From the NCBI GenBank assembly GCA_902521795.1, contig CABYSX010000005.1, positions 1-64,000 on the forward strand: a DNA stretch of 64,000 bases. The letters are read 5' to 3'. This document shows positions 24,930 to 35,269 of this stretch, piece after piece (the first letter of the stretch is position 1; each line of letters starts with the position of its first letter). The DNA is from an uncultured Alphaproteobacteria bacterium (GTDB taxonomy: Bacteria > Pseudomonadota > Alphaproteobacteria > HIMB59). Below the pieces are notes generated by a model. It ran no database searches, had not been told where the DNA came from, and worked only from the letters and a program-made list of their open reading frames with translations. The position numbers were made by a program, and so were the translations under genes.

Positions 24930-25892
24930 ATGGACACAGATATCATTATAATTATTTTTCTTGTAATTGTTATTATACTTTTATTAATAACTGTTAAAAA
25001 TACGTTTAATAAATCAAATAATGGTTTTGATGTTGATATAAGAAAAATGAGCCAAAATTTAGAGAGTTTGTACAGTAAAACTTTGGAGCAAACAGGATAT
25101 GTTAATTCAAAAATAGATGAGATTGGGACCCTAACAAAAAAGATGTCTAATGCTATGTCCTCAAATATTTCTGATATGGGAGAAATGGGTGAAATTATTT
25201 TAGAAAATATTTTAGAAGATTGTGGTATGACTAAAGACAGAGACTATAAAACTCAATTTACAGACAAGAATGAAAATGGACAGGTTTTTAGACCAGATGT
25301 TGTAGTTTTTTTGCCAGAAAATAGAAATATTGTCATTGATTCTAAGGTACCAATGAAAGATTGGTATGAATTTCAAAACACAGATAATGAACAATCTAAG
25401 GTTAACTCGATTAAAAATTTTATAAATTCTGTGAAAAGTCATATTAATAGTATTCATAAAAAAGATTATACTAATCTTTTAAAAGTCAACTCTCCTGACT
25501 ATGTATTTATTTTTATGCCTCATGAATTTGCTCTAATAACAGCTCAAAAATATGATCAGAGTATTTCAAATTATGCTCAACAAAAACAAGTCATTATAGT
25601 TGGCCCATCAACTTTAATTATGTGTATGAAATTAGTTGAGAGTATTTGGAGATTAGAAAAACAAAATAAAAATTCAAAAGAAGTAGCTGAAATAGCAGGT
25701 GGAATGTTTGATCAAATTGCAAAGGCTATAAATTTACTTGATAAAACTGAGTCCAACATGATTAAATCTGCAGAAAATATAAGTCAAACAAAAAAATATA
25801 TTAAGGACGGTAAGGGTAGTTTGCTTAGTAGAGCTAATAAAATGAAAGAGTTAGGAGCTAAAACAAAAATAGACTTAGATTTTAAAGAATGA
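24930..25892 (+). CDS. rmuC: RmuC-family DNA recombination protein
   Basis: This is a membrane-anchored RmuC protein of 320 residues, shorter than E. coli RmuC (475) but normal for small genomes. Residues 4-23 form an N-terminal membrane helix, followed by a short coiled coil and the nuclease-like core: MGEIILENILEDCGM, FRPDVVVFLPENRNIVIDSKVPM (the PD-(D/E)xK-like D...DSK pattern) and YVFIFMPHE. The family limits inversions and rearrangements in E. coli; its biochemical activity is not established. It overlaps the glycosyltransferase by 4 bases. Confidence 0.82.
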   Translation: MDTDIIIIIFLVIVIILLLITVKNTFNKSNNGFDVDIRKMSQNLESLYSKTLEQTGYVNSKIDEIGTLTKKMSNAMSSNISDMGEMGEIILENILEDCGMTKDRDYKTQFTDKNENGQVFRPDVVVFLPENRNIVIDSKVPMKDWYEFQNTDNEQSKVNSIKNFINSVKSHINSIHKKDYTNLLKVNSPDYVFIFMPHEFALITAQKYDQSISNYAQQKQVIIVGPSTLIMCMKLVESIWRLEKQNKNSKEVAEIAGGMFDQIAKAINLLDKTESNMIKSAENISQTKKYIKDGKGSLLSRANKMKELGAKTKIDLDFKE

Positions 25893-26863
25893 AAATTCTT
25901 ATTTACAGTTTCAATGATAAAATAGGAGATGGTTTACAAAAGATAACATTTCTTCAAAAAATAAAAGATATTTATCCTAATTCAATAATTTATTACACAA
26001 CAAGTCAAACAACAACTCTTAAGGATAAATTAAATCCATTAGTTAAAGATATTATTCATGAATTTATTGAAAATAATAAAATTGACTCCTCTCTTCTAAG
26101 TCTTTTAAGAAGCAATGATAAAATCCCAAGAGTTAAATTTGATTTAATAATAGATTTACAAAAAGTTGTTTTAAGAACATTAAATCTAAGAAAAATACCC
26201 CACAAAAAATTTTTTAGCGCATCTGCTAATTTTTTATTTTCAGATTTTAAAAATAATAATAATTTGAAATTTAAAAATATTTATATAGAACAATTTTACT
26301 TTAATATTTTGTCAACTATTCAAGATGATGTAATAGATAAGATACCTAGTATTCATGTCCCCAATAGTAAATTTATTGATGACATTATCACTGATAAGAA
26401 AAAGAACATTGCTATCGCCCCAGGTGCCGGAAACCCTATTAGGCAGTGGCAATTTGATAATTATTTGCAAATAGCAAAAAAGCTTAGAGATAGACAGTAC
26501 AATGTATTTTTTTTTTTAGGACCAAGTGAGAAATCCTTTTTAAATGTATGTCTTGAAAATAAATTTATTTGCCCTGAATGGAAGAATGGTCAAATAATTG
26601 CTAGTGATATATCTTTCACGATGAATTTAGCAAAAAAAATGAGCTGTTTGTTATGTAATGATGGCGGCACTGCTTGGATGTTTGAATTCGCTGGTGTAAA
26701 AACTTTAAAACTATTTGGTGTTACTAATGAGAAAAAATTTTCAAGGCCTGGCTACTCTCAGTCTATTCAAGTTAAAGATTTTGGGTATGATGATTTAAAA
26801 GATTTTCCATTAATTGAATACGAGAATATATTAAATAACTTTTTAAAAAGTATAGTTGATTAA
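25889..26863 (+). CDS. glycosyltransferase family 9 (heptosyltransferase-like)
   Basis: This is probably an LPS/outer-core sugar transferase of the GT-B fold, 324 residues. An N-terminal KILIYSFNDKIGDGLQKITFL resembles the phosphate-sensing start of heptosyltransferases. The nucleotide-sugar domain has NIAIAPGAGNPIRQW (about residues 174-188) and LLCNDGGTAWMFEFAGVKTLKLFG, the GT9 C-terminal signature. The donor and acceptor are unknown. It overlaps rmuC by 4 bases and its stop shares a TTAA with the convergent GT32 gene. Confidence 0.75.
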   Translation: MKILIYSFNDKIGDGLQKITFLQKIKDIYPNSIIYYTTSQTTTLKDKLNPLVKDIIHEFIENNKIDSSLLSLLRSNDKIPRVKFDLIIDLQKVVLRTLNLRKIPHKKFFSASANFLFSDFKNNNNLKFKNIYIEQFYFNILSTIQDDVIDKIPSIHVPNSKFIDDIITDKKKNIAIAPGAGNPIRQWQFDNYLQIAKKLRDRQYNVFFFLGPSEKSFLNVCLENKFICPEWKNGQIIASDISFTMNLAKKMSCLLCNDGGTAWMFEFAGVKTLKLFGVTNEKKFSRPGYSQSIQVKDFGYDDLKDFPLIEYENILNNFLKSIVD

Positions 26864-27678
26864 TTGCAAATTTTTAAATTTTTTACATAAGTATAGCTTG
26901 GAACAGTATAGTGCCTAACAGATGAACCTTTAAGTTTAAAAATACCATTATTATTAAACTTAACATCTAATTCTGCGAAATCAGAGATATCGTATTTAGA
27001 GATGTATTTTCTCATGACTTTTGTGTACATACCAGGTCCTGTAAAATTAAGGATTGCAAGCTTAGGGTTTTGGAATAATTTATCTTTATAATTTGGATAA
27101 TCTGAGCAAATTTCGTTGATTAATTTTTCTAAAAATAAATGCTTAGAAGAGAATGCTAATCCCCATTGCAAAAAATAATTAAATGGCCTTTTTAGATTAA
27201 AAAGTTTTAAATTTCTTGGGGGGTAAAAACATTCACTGTCTTCATAAGTAATTACTCCGTTATCATTTTCATTATGTAACTGATTTAATGGACAGTCACA
27301 TCCTTTTGCTATATCAAAATAATATCCACCCCTATCATGTAGTATGCAATATCTAAAAATATCAGCTTTCATCGGACCAAAATTAGAATTAAAGTATATT
27401 TTAGAAATATCCTCTTTGCCCCATTTTGACTGCATATAATCATCCCTGTGCTCTTTATCGTATAGATAAAAAGAAAGTGAGGGATTTTTATCTCTAAAGA
27501 TCTTTATCGATTTAGAGTGCGTTTTTCCTAAATATCTTGTTTCCCATGTTTGGAATACTGTAGAAGGAATTTGATTTTTTGAGGGTTGATTTGAAATTCT
27601 ATCTTTAATTTCTATAAGTGGGTATTCTGTATAACTTCTTATAAGTTTTCGAATATTATAAGCTATTGATTGTTTCAT
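26860..27678 (-). CDS. GT32-like glycosyltransferase with altered DxD motif
   Basis: This is a 272-residue GT-A transferase related to capsular polysaccharide and OCH1-like mannosyltransferases: [52 protein letters not shown]. In most GT32 proteins the last motif ends Asp-x-Asp, which binds the metal-nucleotide sugar; here it reads Asp-Ile-Ala, with another Asp four residues on (GCDCP). The C-terminus has [11 protein letters not shown], usual in the family. It lies 5 bases after the tRNA-Ser on the same strand. Role in surface polysaccharide synthesis is inferred. Confidence 0.7.
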   Translation of the reverse strand: MKQSIAYNIRKLIRSYTEYPLIEIKDRISNQPSKNQIPSTVFQTWETRYLGKTHSKSIKIFRDKNPSLSFYLYDKEHRDDYMQSKWGKEDISKIYFNSNFGPMKADIFRYCILHDRGGYYFDIAKGCDCPLNQLHNENDNGVITYEDSECFYPPRNLKLFNLKRPFNYFLQWGLAFSSKHLFLEKLINEICSDYPNYKDKLFQNPKLAILNFTGPGMYTKVMRKYISKYDISDFAELDVKFNNNGIFKLKGSSVRHYTVPSYTYVKNLKICN

Positions 27679-27683
27679 TTATT

Positions 27684-27773
27684 TGGCGGAGAGAGTGGGA
27701 TTCGAACCCACGATAGAGTTGCCCCTATACACGCGTTCCAGGCGTGCGCCTTAAACCACTCGGCCATCTCTCC
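27684..27773 (-). tRNA. tRNA-Ser (GGA)
   Basis: Read on the minus strand, this 90-base gene folds as a class II tRNA. It has a 7-base acceptor stem (GGAGAGA with TCTCTCC), a D arm, an anticodon stem CACGC/GCGTG with loop CTGGAAC giving anticodon GGA, a long variable arm (TATAGGGGCAACTCTATC) and a T arm with GGTTCGAATCC. CCA is encoded. It reads UCC/UCU serine codons. It sits 6 bases from the lepA stop. Confidence 0.95.
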
Positions 27774-27779
27774 AAAAAA

Positions 27780-29579
27780 TTAATCACTATCCCCTATTTT
27801 TAAAGCCTCAAAAAAGGCAGTCTGTGGTATCTCGACATTACCAAATTGTTTCATTCTTTTCTTTCCTTTTTTTTGCTTTTCAAGGAGTTTTTTCTTTCTA
27901 CTTACATCTCCTCCATAAAGTTTTGCAGTTACATCTTTTCTAAAAGCTTTGATTGTTTCTCTTGCGATAATTTTACCGTAAATAGCAGCTTGAATGGGAA
28001 TTTGGAAATTTTGTCTAGGGATCAAGTCTTTTAATTTATTACATATTCTTCTACCAATAGTTTCAGCTCTAGTTTTATGAACAATATTTGAGAATGCATC
28101 AACAGTCTCTGAATTAACAAGAATATTTAGTTTTACTAAATCGCCTTGGAAATAATCATAAACTTGGTAATCAAAACTAGCATAGCCTTTAGAGTAAGAT
28201 TTTAATTTATCATAAAAATCTATCACAATTTCATTTAATGGAAGCTCCATTTCTAAAATTGCTCTGTTATTTTGGATATTTAAGTTTTTTTGTTTACCTC
28301 TTTTTTCAATACATAGATTTATAACAGTTCCTAAATAATCTTGGGGAACAATGATTGTTGATTTAACCCATGGTTCTAAAATTTGATCAATTTCCGCAGG
28401 ATCAGGAAGTTCTGATGGATTCCTTATAACAAATTCATTTTTATTTCTATCTATGACTTTATAGACAACACCAGGAGCGGTAGTAATTAAATCTAAATCA
28501 AATTCTCTTCTCAGTCTTTCTGTAGTTACCTCTAAGTGAAGTAACCCTAGAAAGCCACATCTAAAACCATATCCTAATGCGGCACTAGTTTCATTTTCAT
28601 AAGTGAAGCTAGAGTCGTTTAAAGCCAATTTTTCAAAACTTTCCTTTAACCTTTCATAATCTGATGTGTCTACTGGATAGATTCCACAAAATACAACTGG
28701 TAGAGAGGGCTTAAATCCAGGAAGTGGTTTAATTTTTTGGTCATTTAATTCAGCGATTGTGTCTCCAACTTTACAATCAGCAACTGACTTTATACTCGCA
28801 TTGATAAAACCTATTTCTCCAGGACCAAGCTCGTTACAATAATTAATTTCTGGACTAAAATATCCAATTCTATCTATATTGTACTGTTGATTGTTAGATA
28901 GAAACTTAACCTTCATTCCTTTTTTCATAACACCATCAAGAATTCTGACTAAAACAGTCACTCCTAAATAATTATCGTACCAACTATCAACTAACAGAGC
29001 TTTTAGACTCTTTTCATTGGTATGTGGAGCTGGGAGTTTTTCAATAATTTGCTCCAATAAACCTTCAACACCTAATCCTGTTTTTGCAGAGACCAAGTGG
29101 GCTTCTGAAGTATCTATTCCAATTGTTTGCTCAATATCTTCTTTTACTCTCTCAGGTTCAGAAGCAGGAAGATCAGCTTTATTAAGGACTGGGAGTATTT
29201 CATGGTTGACATCAATTGCTTGGTAAGCATTTGCAAGTGTTTGGGCCTCAACACCTTGAGTACTATCAACCACAAGAACTGAGCCCTCACATGCAGATAA
29301 CGATCTTGAAACCTCATAAGAAAAATCTACATGCCCAGGTGTATCAAGAATATTTAACTGATATTCATCTCCGTTTTTGTTTTTATAATTCAATCTCACA
29401 GTTTGTGCTTTTATAGTGATACCTCTTTCTCTTTCAATCTCCATTGAATCGAGGACTTGATCTTTTTTAGTTCTGTCATCCATACCTCCACAAATTTCAA
29501 TAATCCTATCTGCTAAAGTAGATTTTCCATGATCAATATGGGCTATAATTGAAAAATTTCTTATTTTAGAAATTTCCAT
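27780..29579 (-). CDS. lepA: elongation factor 4 (LepA), ribosome back-translocase GTPase
   Basis: This is a translational GTPase of 599 residues, the normal LepA length. G1 is [14 protein letters not shown] near residues 13-26, G2 [11 protein letters not shown]3 [13 protein letters not shown]4 NKADLP. The LepA-specific C-terminal half has [15 protein letters not shown] and the end [32 protein letters not shown]. The start overlaps the pheT stop by 1 base. This places lepA at the end of an infC...pheT series on the minus strand. Confidence 0.97.
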   Translation of the reverse strand: MEISKIRNFSIIAHIDHGKSTLADRIIEICGGMDDRTKKDQVLDSMEIERERGITIKAQTVRLNYKNKNGDEYQLNILDTPGHVDFSYEVSRSLSACEGSVLVVDSTQGVEAQTLANAYQAIDVNHEILPVLNKADLPASEPERVKEDIEQTIGIDTSEAHLVSAKTGLGVEGLLEQIIEKLPAPHTNEKSLKALLVDSWYDNYLGVTVLVRILDGVMKKGMKVKFLSNNQQYNIDRIGYFSPEINYCNELGPGEIGFINASIKSVADCKVGDTIAELNDQKIKPLPGFKPSLPVVFCGIYPVDTSDYERLKESFEKLALNDSSFTYENETSAALGYGFRCGFLGLLHLEVTTERLRREFDLDLITTAPGVVYKVIDRNKNEFVIRNPSELPDPAEIDQILEPWVKSTIIVPQDYLGTVINLCIEKRGKQKNLNIQNNRAILEMELPLNEIVIDFYDKLKSYSKGYASFDYQVYDYFQGDLVKLNILVNSETVDAFSNIVHKTRAETIGRRICNKLKDLIPRQNFQIPIQAAIYGKIIARETIKAFRKDVTAKLYGGDVSRKKKLLEKQKKGKKRMKQFGNVEIPQTAFFEALKIGDSD

Positions 29580-31972
29580 TAAGTTCTAATTTTTGCTTTA
29601 AATTTATTAGATACTTTTTCTAAAATATTTTTATGAAGCTGTTCTAAGTCTTTCTCTTCGAGAGTTTTTTCTTTCGATTGAATAGTAACTCTGAATGTCA
29701 CACTTTTAATACTATCTCCTAAATCTTTTGATTCATAGAGGTCAAAGAATTCAACATTCTTAATTAAGTTTTTATCTATACCTGTGACATATTTTTGTAC
29801 TTCATAAAGGTTTTGTTGTTTTTCAAATATAAATGAAAAGTCTTTTTCACTGAACTGAAATTGAGAGTCTGTAATATTGATAGAATTAATTCTAGATATA
29901 GTCTCTATTGGGAGATTTTCAAAAAACAACTCAATTGTATAGGTATTTTTAAGTTTAGGAAATTCCTCCATAATTAAAGGGTGAACTTTTCCATATCTAG
30001 ATATTAATTTTTTTCCCATATGAACCTCAGCAGATTGTCCAGGGTGATAGATATTTGAAGTTGATCTTGAAATATTAAACTGTTTTATATCAAAGTTTAA
30101 TGAACTAATTAATTTTGATGCGAGTTCTGTTAAAGAGTAAAAGTTAAAATTTACAGATTTATAAATTGAGTTTGTGTCATCTTGAGATGAAATAAGTAAA
30201 GATAGAATATTCTCTTGAGATTGTGATGAATTATAAATAGGTCCAATTTCAAATAATTGAATATTTTTAATTCCTTTTTTAAAATTTAACTCTGCACTTT
30301 CTAAATGATTAAAGATCATTGAATTTCTCATGAAAGATTGATCGTCACTAATTGCATTAGAAATTTTTAATGATGTATCACCTGTGAGGATTTCTTGAGC
30401 TCTGTTTGAGTGAAAAGAGAAAGTTATAACTTCTGAGACTCCATTAGATACTAAGGTTTTTTTAAGTTTCGATATTGTTTTAAATTTCTTATTAACTAAT
30501 GAATTTTCAATATTATTAATCTCATCTTTTGATGAGGAGGGTACACTTACATTGATATTATCGTATCCATAAATTCTTATAATTTCCTCAACAATATCAA
30601 TGTTATTTTTAACATCATTTCTCCACGATGGTACCAATACATCGCATTCATTATCACTTCTCTCATTAATTTGAAATTCTAAGTCTTTTAAGATTTTGAC
30701 TTGTGTTTGTGGTTCTAAATCTAAACCAATTACCTTATTAAAATAATTAAAGTCATATTTTATTTTGTGTTCATTAGTGACTAATTTTCCAGCATCAGTA
30801 TTTTTACTAACAGATCCTCCACAAATTTTGTTTATCAGGTAAGATGCATATTCTAAACCTTCTAGGACCATATTTTTATCTAAACCTCTTTCAAAGCGGT
30901 ACCTGGCATCAGAATTAATTCCAAGAGATCTTCCTGTTTTTGCCACACTATTTGGATTAAATATAGCTACTTCTAGAAACACATTTTTGGTATTTTCTGT
31001 GCATCCACTGTGATCTCCTCCAATAATTCCCGCAATCGCGAGAGCATTATTATTATCAGCAATTACTGTTGAGCTAACGTCCAAAGTGTAATCTTTATTA
31101 TCCAATGCAAGAATTTTTTCATTAGAGTTTGCAAGTCTCATATCGAGTTTTTTTCCGACTTTATCTGCATCAAATACATGCAATGGTCTACCTAAATCGA
31201 CAGTAATAAAATTTGTTATATCAACTAATGCATTGATTGGTCTTAGTCCGAGGCTAATTAATTTCTTTTGCAACCATTCTGGAGACTTTGTATTATTTAC
31301 ATCTTTAAAGTATCTACTAACGACATACTCACAGCTATTATCATCATTTTTTATACTCCAACTAATTGGGCTTTCAAATTCTAATTTTTTTATTTTTTCG
31401 TATTTTAATGGCTTAAGTTTTCCCATACCTTTTGCAGAAAGATCTCTAGCAACTCCTCTAATACTGAGACAGTCTCCTCTGTTAGGTGTAATACCTATCT
31501 CAAAAATGGGATCATCTAGTTTAAGTGCTTCCACTGCAGAGGTACCATTTTTAAAGTTCTCCGACAGCTCGATAATACCTTCGTGATCATCACTCAAATT
31601 AAGTTCTCTCTCTGATAAAAGCATTCCTTCAGATGTTTCACCTCGAATCTTGCCTTTTTTTAAATGTATTTGTGTTCCAGGAATATACATTCCTTCTTTA
31701 GCAAATATTCCTTTTAATCCCTTCTTAACATTATTTGCGCCACAAATTACTTGATAAGTATTAGCTCCGTCATCAACTTTACAAATGTTCAATCTATCTG
31801 CGTTAGGATGTTTTTTAAAATCTTTAATTGTTGCTACAACAAATTTTGAGTATGAGGAATAGTCACTTAAACTCTCCAGTTCAAGGCCTATATTTGTGAG
31901 AGCATCACCAATTTCAGTTGCACTTTTATCTGTCTCTAAATGTTCACACAACCAACTATAACTAAACTTCAC
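29579..31972 (-). CDS. pheT: phenylalanyl-tRNA synthetase beta subunit
   Basis: This is the beta chain of the (alpha beta)2 PheRS, 797 residues. It has the N-terminal [10 protein letters not shown], a tRNA-binding EMAP/OB domain (residues 40-150, [11 protein letters not shown]), B3/B4 editing region ([26 protein letters not shown]), B5 and a C-terminal anticodon-binding FDX-ACB domain (FSFIFEKQ...). It overlaps pheS by 1 base and lepA by 1 base. The gene is intact. Confidence 0.97.
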   Translation of the reverse strand: MKFSYSWLCEHLETDKSATEIGDALTNIGLELESLSDYSSYSKFVVATIKDFKKHPNADRLNICKVDDGANTYQVICGANNVKKGLKGIFAKEGMYIPGTQIHLKKGKIRGETSEGMLLSERELNLSDDHEGIIELSENFKNGTSAVEALKLDDPIFEIGITPNRGDCLSIRGVARDLSAKGMGKLKPLKYEKIKKLEFESPISWSIKNDDNSCEYVVSRYFKDVNNTKSPEWLQKKLISLGLRPINALVDITNFITVDLGRPLHVFDADKVGKKLDMRLANSNEKILALDNKDYTLDVSSTVIADNNNALAIAGIIGGDHSGCTENTKNVFLEVAIFNPNSVAKTGRSLGINSDARYRFERGLDKNMVLEGLEYASYLINKICGGSVSKNTDAGKLVTNEHKIKYDFNYFNKVIGLDLEPQTQVKILKDLEFQINERSDNECDVLVPSWRNDVKNNIDIVEEIIRIYGYDNINVSVPSSSKDEINNIENSLVNKKFKTISKLKKTLVSNGVSEVITFSFHSNRAQEILTGDTSLKISNAISDDQSFMRNSMIFNHLESAELNFKKGIKNIQLFEIGPIYNSSQSQENILSLLISSQDDTNSIYKSVNFNFYSLTELASKLISSLNFDIKQFNISRSTSNIYHPGQSAEVHMGKKLISRYGKVHPLIMEEFPKLKNTYTIELFFENLPIETISRINSINITDSQFQFSEKDFSFIFEKQQNLYEVQKYVTGIDKNLIKNVEFFDLYESKDLGDSIKSVTFRVTIQSKEKTLEEKDLEQLHKNILEKVSNKFKAKIRT

Positions 31973-33021
31973 TAAAAATCTCCAATGCTAAAACCGTTAT
32001 TAGCAATCCAATTTAAGTTTCCACTAAAAAATGATCTTATGTCAGTTAGGCCGTATTTTAACATTGTAATTCTATCTAAGCCCATTCCGAATGCAAAACC
32101 TTGAAAATTTTTTGTATCAACATTGCAATTTTCTAAAACTATAGGATTTACCATTCCACATCCAAGTATTTCAAGCCAACGATCACCTTGACCTAATTTA
32201 ATCTTGTTGTTAACTATCTCATAGGCGATATCCATTTCTGCAGACGGTTCTGTAAAAGGAAAATAACTAGGTCTAAACCTAACTTTTAAATCCTGCACAT
32301 TAAAAAATTGTTTACAGAATTCAATCAAGGTTCCTTTTAAATCACCCATGTTTGCATTTTCATTAATAAACAATCCCTCAACCTGATGAAACATAGGAGA
32401 GTGCGTTGAATCTGAGTCACACCTATAAGTTCTTCCAGGAGCTATTATTTTAATTGGAGGTTTTTCATTTAATAAAGTTCTGATTTGAACTGGACTTGTA
32501 TGTGTTCGCAAAACGAAGGGTTTTCCATCTTTATCCTTATCATCAATATAAAATGTATCTTGCATTTCACGGGCAGGATGGTTTTCAGGAATATTTAATG
32601 CAGAAAAATTAAAATAATCTGTCTCAATGTCTGGGCCTTCGGCAACTGAGTAACCCATTGATCCAAAAATCGTTATAACCTCATCAAATGTTTTTGATAT
32701 TGGATGAACCTTTGGCGAAATTGAATTTGGTGGGGGAAAACTAAAATCTAAAGATTCATTTCTTAACTTAGAGTTAATTTCTTCAACTTTTATCTGATTA
32801 AATTTAATCTTAATGAGCTTATCAACCTCACCTCTTAATTGATTTAATTCAGCGCCTGTAGATTTTTTTTCGTCTAATGATAAATCTTTGAGACTTTTAA
32901 GTAACTCTGTAATTTTTCCTTTTTTTCCTAAATAGGCTACTTTAACATTTAGTAAATCAAGTTGATTAGAGCTTTGCTCTATTTCTTTTGTAGCTTCATT
33001 AAGGACTTTTTTAATGTCCAT
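31972..33021 (-). CDS. pheS: phenylalanyl-tRNA synthetase alpha subunit
   Basis: This is the catalytic alpha chain, 349 residues. An N-terminal coiled coil (residues 1-85) is followed by the class II core: motif 1 region HPISKTFDEVITIFGSMGY, DIETDYFNFSALNIPENHPAR, motif 2 TYRCDSDSTHSPMFHQVEG, and motif 3 GFAFGMGLDRITMLKYG. It sits 8 bases downstream of rplT in the usual order rpmI-rplT-pheS-pheT. Confidence 0.97.
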   Translation of the reverse strand: MDIKKVLNEATKEIEQSSNQLDLLNVKVAYLGKKGKITELLKSLKDLSLDEKKSTGAELNQLRGEVDKLIKIKFNQIKVEEINSKLRNESLDFSFPPPNSISPKVHPISKTFDEVITIFGSMGYSVAEGPDIETDYFNFSALNIPENHPAREMQDTFYIDDKDKDGKPFVLRTHTSPVQIRTLLNEKPPIKIIAPGRTYRCDSDSTHSPMFHQVEGLFINENANMGDLKGTLIEFCKQFFNVQDLKVRFRPSYFPFTEPSAEMDIAYEIVNNKIKLGQGDRWLEILGCGMVNPIVLENCNVDTKNFQGFAFGMGLDRITMLKYGLTDIRSFFSGNLNWIANNGFSIGDF

Positions 33022-33029
33022 TTTAAATT

Positions 33030-33389
33030 TTAAACGGCTATATTAGCCTTAGCTTTCTCAACTATTGTTTTAAACGCAGCTGGTTCATGAAATGCAATTT
33101 CAGATAGAATTTTTCTATTGATTTCAATATTTGCTTTTTTTAATCCATCAATAAATTTGGCATATGTGAGGCCATGCTCTCTAACACCAGCATTAATTCT
33201 TTGGATCCAAAGTCCTCTGAAATCTCTCTTTTTATTTCTTCTATCACGGTAAGCATATTGGAGTGCTTTATCCATGCTTTGTGTAGCTACACGGTAGACA
33301 TTTTTTCTTCGACCGCGATGACCTTTTGTAAATTCAAAAACTTTTTTATGTTTAGCTCTTGCTGTAACTCCTCTTTTGACTCTTGGCAT
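33030..33389 (-). CDS. rplT: ribosomal protein bL20
   Basis: This is a large-subunit protein of 119 residues with the typical basic N-terminus [16 protein letters not shown] and [22 protein letters not shown]. It is preceded by an AAAGGAGAT ribosome binding site. bL20 is an assembly protein and a known translational repressor of its own operon in several bacteria; see the element at 33634. Confidence 0.97.
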   Translation of the reverse strand: MPRVKRGVTARAKHKKVFEFTKGHRGRRKNVYRVATQSMDKALQYAYRDRRNKKRDFRGLWIQRINAGVREHGLTYAKFIDGLKKANIEINRKILSEIAFHEPAAFKTIVEKAKANIAV

Positions 33390-33405
33390 ATTATATCTCC
33401 TTTAC

Positions 33406-33606
33406 CTATTTGGAATACGGCATCATTGATTCAATTATTATTGATGCAGACTTTGATAAGACTCTTGTACCTTTAGAATTTCTGATAAAAGAATTTGTTC
33501 TTTTGGACATGCCATGGCGTTTACCAACGCTTCCGACAACTAGCTTTCCTGAAGAGGAAGTTTTAAAGCGTTTTTTAACGCTACTTTTTGTTTTTAGTTT
33601 GGGCAT
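33406..33606 (-). CDS. rpmI: ribosomal protein bL35
   Basis: This is a 66-residue basic large-subunit protein, [15 protein letters not shown] then [10 protein letters not shown]. It has a strong AAAGGAGAT ribosome binding site on the minus strand just upstream. It is 16 bases ahead of rplT and 94 bases after infC. Confidence 0.96.
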   Translation of the reverse strand: MPKLKTKSSVKKRFKTSSSGKLVVGSVGKRHGMSKRTNSFIRNSKGTRVLSKSASIIIESMMPYSK

Positions 33607-33633
33607 TTTATCTCCTTTTGAGTGAACTAATTA

Positions 33634-33682
33634 GGTCTTAAGGCATACCCTTATTTAAAAGCCTGTTCGACCAGTTGAGGTC
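33634..33682 (-). promoter_or_regulatory. candidate L20-type RNA control element in the infC-rpmI gap
   Basis: In the minus-strand RNA a GACC (33682-33679) is followed by GGTC (33672-33669) and AGGC-type GGC (33664-33661), then by GCCT (33644-33641) and GACC (33637-33634). The central GGTC can pair with either flanking GACC. One choice is a short hairpin; the other is a longer two-part helix (GGTC/GACC and AGGC/GCCT) with an internal loop. bL20 is known to bind such split helices ahead of rpmI in other bacteria. The pairing is seen; the regulation is inferred. Confidence 0.4.
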
Positions 33683-33700
33683 AATTAAATATCATAAAAT

Positions 33701-34249
33701 TTATTTAGGTGCAACAACGAGGAAAGCTTGTCTTCCCTCAATTTTAGGTTCCATTTCTACTCTAATAAGTTCACCAAGGTCTGTTTTAACCCTTTTAAGC
33801 ATATCGATACCCAAATTAGAATGTTCCATTTCCCTACCCTTGAATCTCAAACTAAATTTAACTCTATTTCCCTCTTTTATAAATTTCTGTGCATTTCTTA
33901 TTTTTACTTGATAGTCATGCTCACCAGTGCCTGGTCTAATTTTAAGTTCTTTAGTTTCAATTACTTTTTGTTTCTTTTTTGCTTCATTTTTCTTCTTTTG
34001 TTCTTGGTACTTAAATTTTCCGTAGTCTACTATTTTACAAACTGGAGGATTGTTATTTGGAGCAATTTCAACTAAATCCATACCTCTGCCTTTAGCAATG
34101 TCAATAGCTTCATTTTTTTTCATAACTCCCAATTGCTCACCATCATCTAGAATTACTCTTACATCAGCCGCAGATATAAAATTATTTATCTTATGAAGAT
34201 CTCTTTTGCCACGAAAATTGTTGTTTCTTTGAAAAGGTCTATTCAAAAT
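33701..34249 (-). CDS. infC: translation initiation factor IF-3
   Basis: It binds the 30S subunit and controls start-codon choice. The protein has about 182 residues with an N-terminal domain (INNFISAADVRVILDDGEQLGVM) and C-terminal domain (ELKIRPGTGEHDYQVKIRNAQKF). No ATG is available upstream of the conserved core. The candidates are ATT at 34249 (position just before) and TTG at 34246, adjacent codons. ATT is the classic non-canonical infC start that allows autoregulation by IF-3 in E. coli, so it was chosen, but no clear Shine-Dalgarno precedes either codon. It heads the operon infC-rpmI-rplT-pheST-lepA. Confidence 0.93.
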   Translation of the reverse strand: MLNRPFQRNNNFRGKRDLHKINNFISAADVRVILDDGEQLGVMKKNEAIDIAKGRGMDLVEIAPNNNPPVCKIVDYGKFKYQEQKKKNEAKKKQKVIETKELKIRPGTGEHDYQVKIRNAQKFIKEGNRVKFSLRFKGREMEHSNLGIDMLKRVKTDLGELIRVEMEPKIEGRQAFLVVAPK

Positions 34250-34326
34250 ATTATATGGAAATAATAGATAAGGAAGTTTGCAATTATAAATATCCTAAGG
34301 ATTGCTTAAATAAAATCATTTTAGGA

Positions 34327-34354
34327 TTATTAGCAAAGATAAATCAATTGTAAA
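34327..34354 (-). promoter_or_regulatory. possible infC operon promoter
   Basis: On the minus strand TTTACA (34354-34349) and TAATAA (34332-34327) are separated by 16 bases, within the 110-base gap upstream of infC. This leaves a leader of about 75 bases. Matches to consensus are moderate. Confidence 0.35.
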
Positions 34355-34360
34355 TATAAA

Positions 34361-35269
34361 TTATATTAATATTTGTTCTATTTTATTAGTAATAGTGTCA
34401 ACACTGATATTTTTTACGTTTGATGATGTAATTTTATGCACATTATCTCCAAGAGGATAGCAAGACCTCGAAATGTCATTATCATTTGCTATCCATATTA
34501 CATTTTTATTTGTAAGACCAGCAATATGAGCTGGCCCAGTATCGTTTGTTAAAATTAACACAGATGTCATGCATAATTGATAAAAATCCTCTATCTTGGA
34601 CTCACTTATTTTATTCATAGACTCAGGACACAATTCAATAATTTCATTTATTGTATTTAAATCCAAATCAGAACCTGTCAAATAAATTTCATATTTTCTA
34701 AGTACCAAATATTTAGCAACTTGGGCAAATTTATCTGAAGGCCATTTTTTATATTCACCAGATTTTGATGCACCTGGTATAAAAATAACTTTTTTTGAAG
34801 CTTTTATATCATCTTTGAGCATCCAATTTAAATCAGGCTGTAAGAAATGATTTATACCCAATTGTTTTAATTGCTCTTGATGATTTTTTGAGATGTGCTG
34901 GATGCCAAGTTTTTTTTGCTCATATTTATAACTTGAAAATTTCCTTGCAGATAAAATTTTACATTTAGTAAATATTTTTAAAAAAAAATTGTATGTTTCA
35001 GTTCTAGTTGAGTTTTGTAAATCAATTACCAGATTAATTTTTTTTTCTTTAACCATTCTCAAAAGATTTTTTACTGATGAAAAGATTGCCAATCTATTAT
35101 CAATACAAATTTCATTTACATAAGGTAAATTTTTAAAAGTTTTTTTATAATTAGACTGTGTAAGTAGATAGATATTGGAATTAGGATAATTTACTCTTAA
35201 TGTTTTCATAGCTCCAAACGAAACGATTAAGTCTCCCAAGGACCCATGTTTTATTATTAAAATATTCAT
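34361..35269 (-). CDS. glycosyltransferase family 9 (heptosyltransferase-like)
   Basis: This is an LPS core-type transferase of 302 residues. The start MNILIIKHGSLGDLIVSFGAMKTLR is the heptosyltransferase N-terminal motif; then NLVIDLQNSTRTE, IFIPGASKSGEYKKWP (donor region) and LILTNDTGPAHIAGLTNKNVIWIA, the GT9 nucleotide-sugar motif. It overlaps the next upstream glycosyltransferase by 4 bases (both minus strand). Heptose as donor is not certain. It shares only fold with the GT9 gene at 25889. Confidence 0.8.
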   Translation of the reverse strand: MNILIIKHGSLGDLIVSFGAMKTLRVNYPNSNIYLLTQSNYKKTFKNLPYVNEICIDNRLAIFSSVKNLLRMVKEKKINLVIDLQNSTRTETYNFFLKIFTKCKILSARKFSSYKYEQKKLGIQHISKNHQEQLKQLGINHFLQPDLNWMLKDDIKASKKVIFIPGASKSGEYKKWPSDKFAQVAKYLVLRKYEIYLTGSDLDLNTINEIIELCPESMNKISESKIEDFYQLCMTSVLILTNDTGPAHIAGLTNKNVIWIANDNDISRSCYPLGDNVHKITSSNVKNISVDTITNKIEQILI

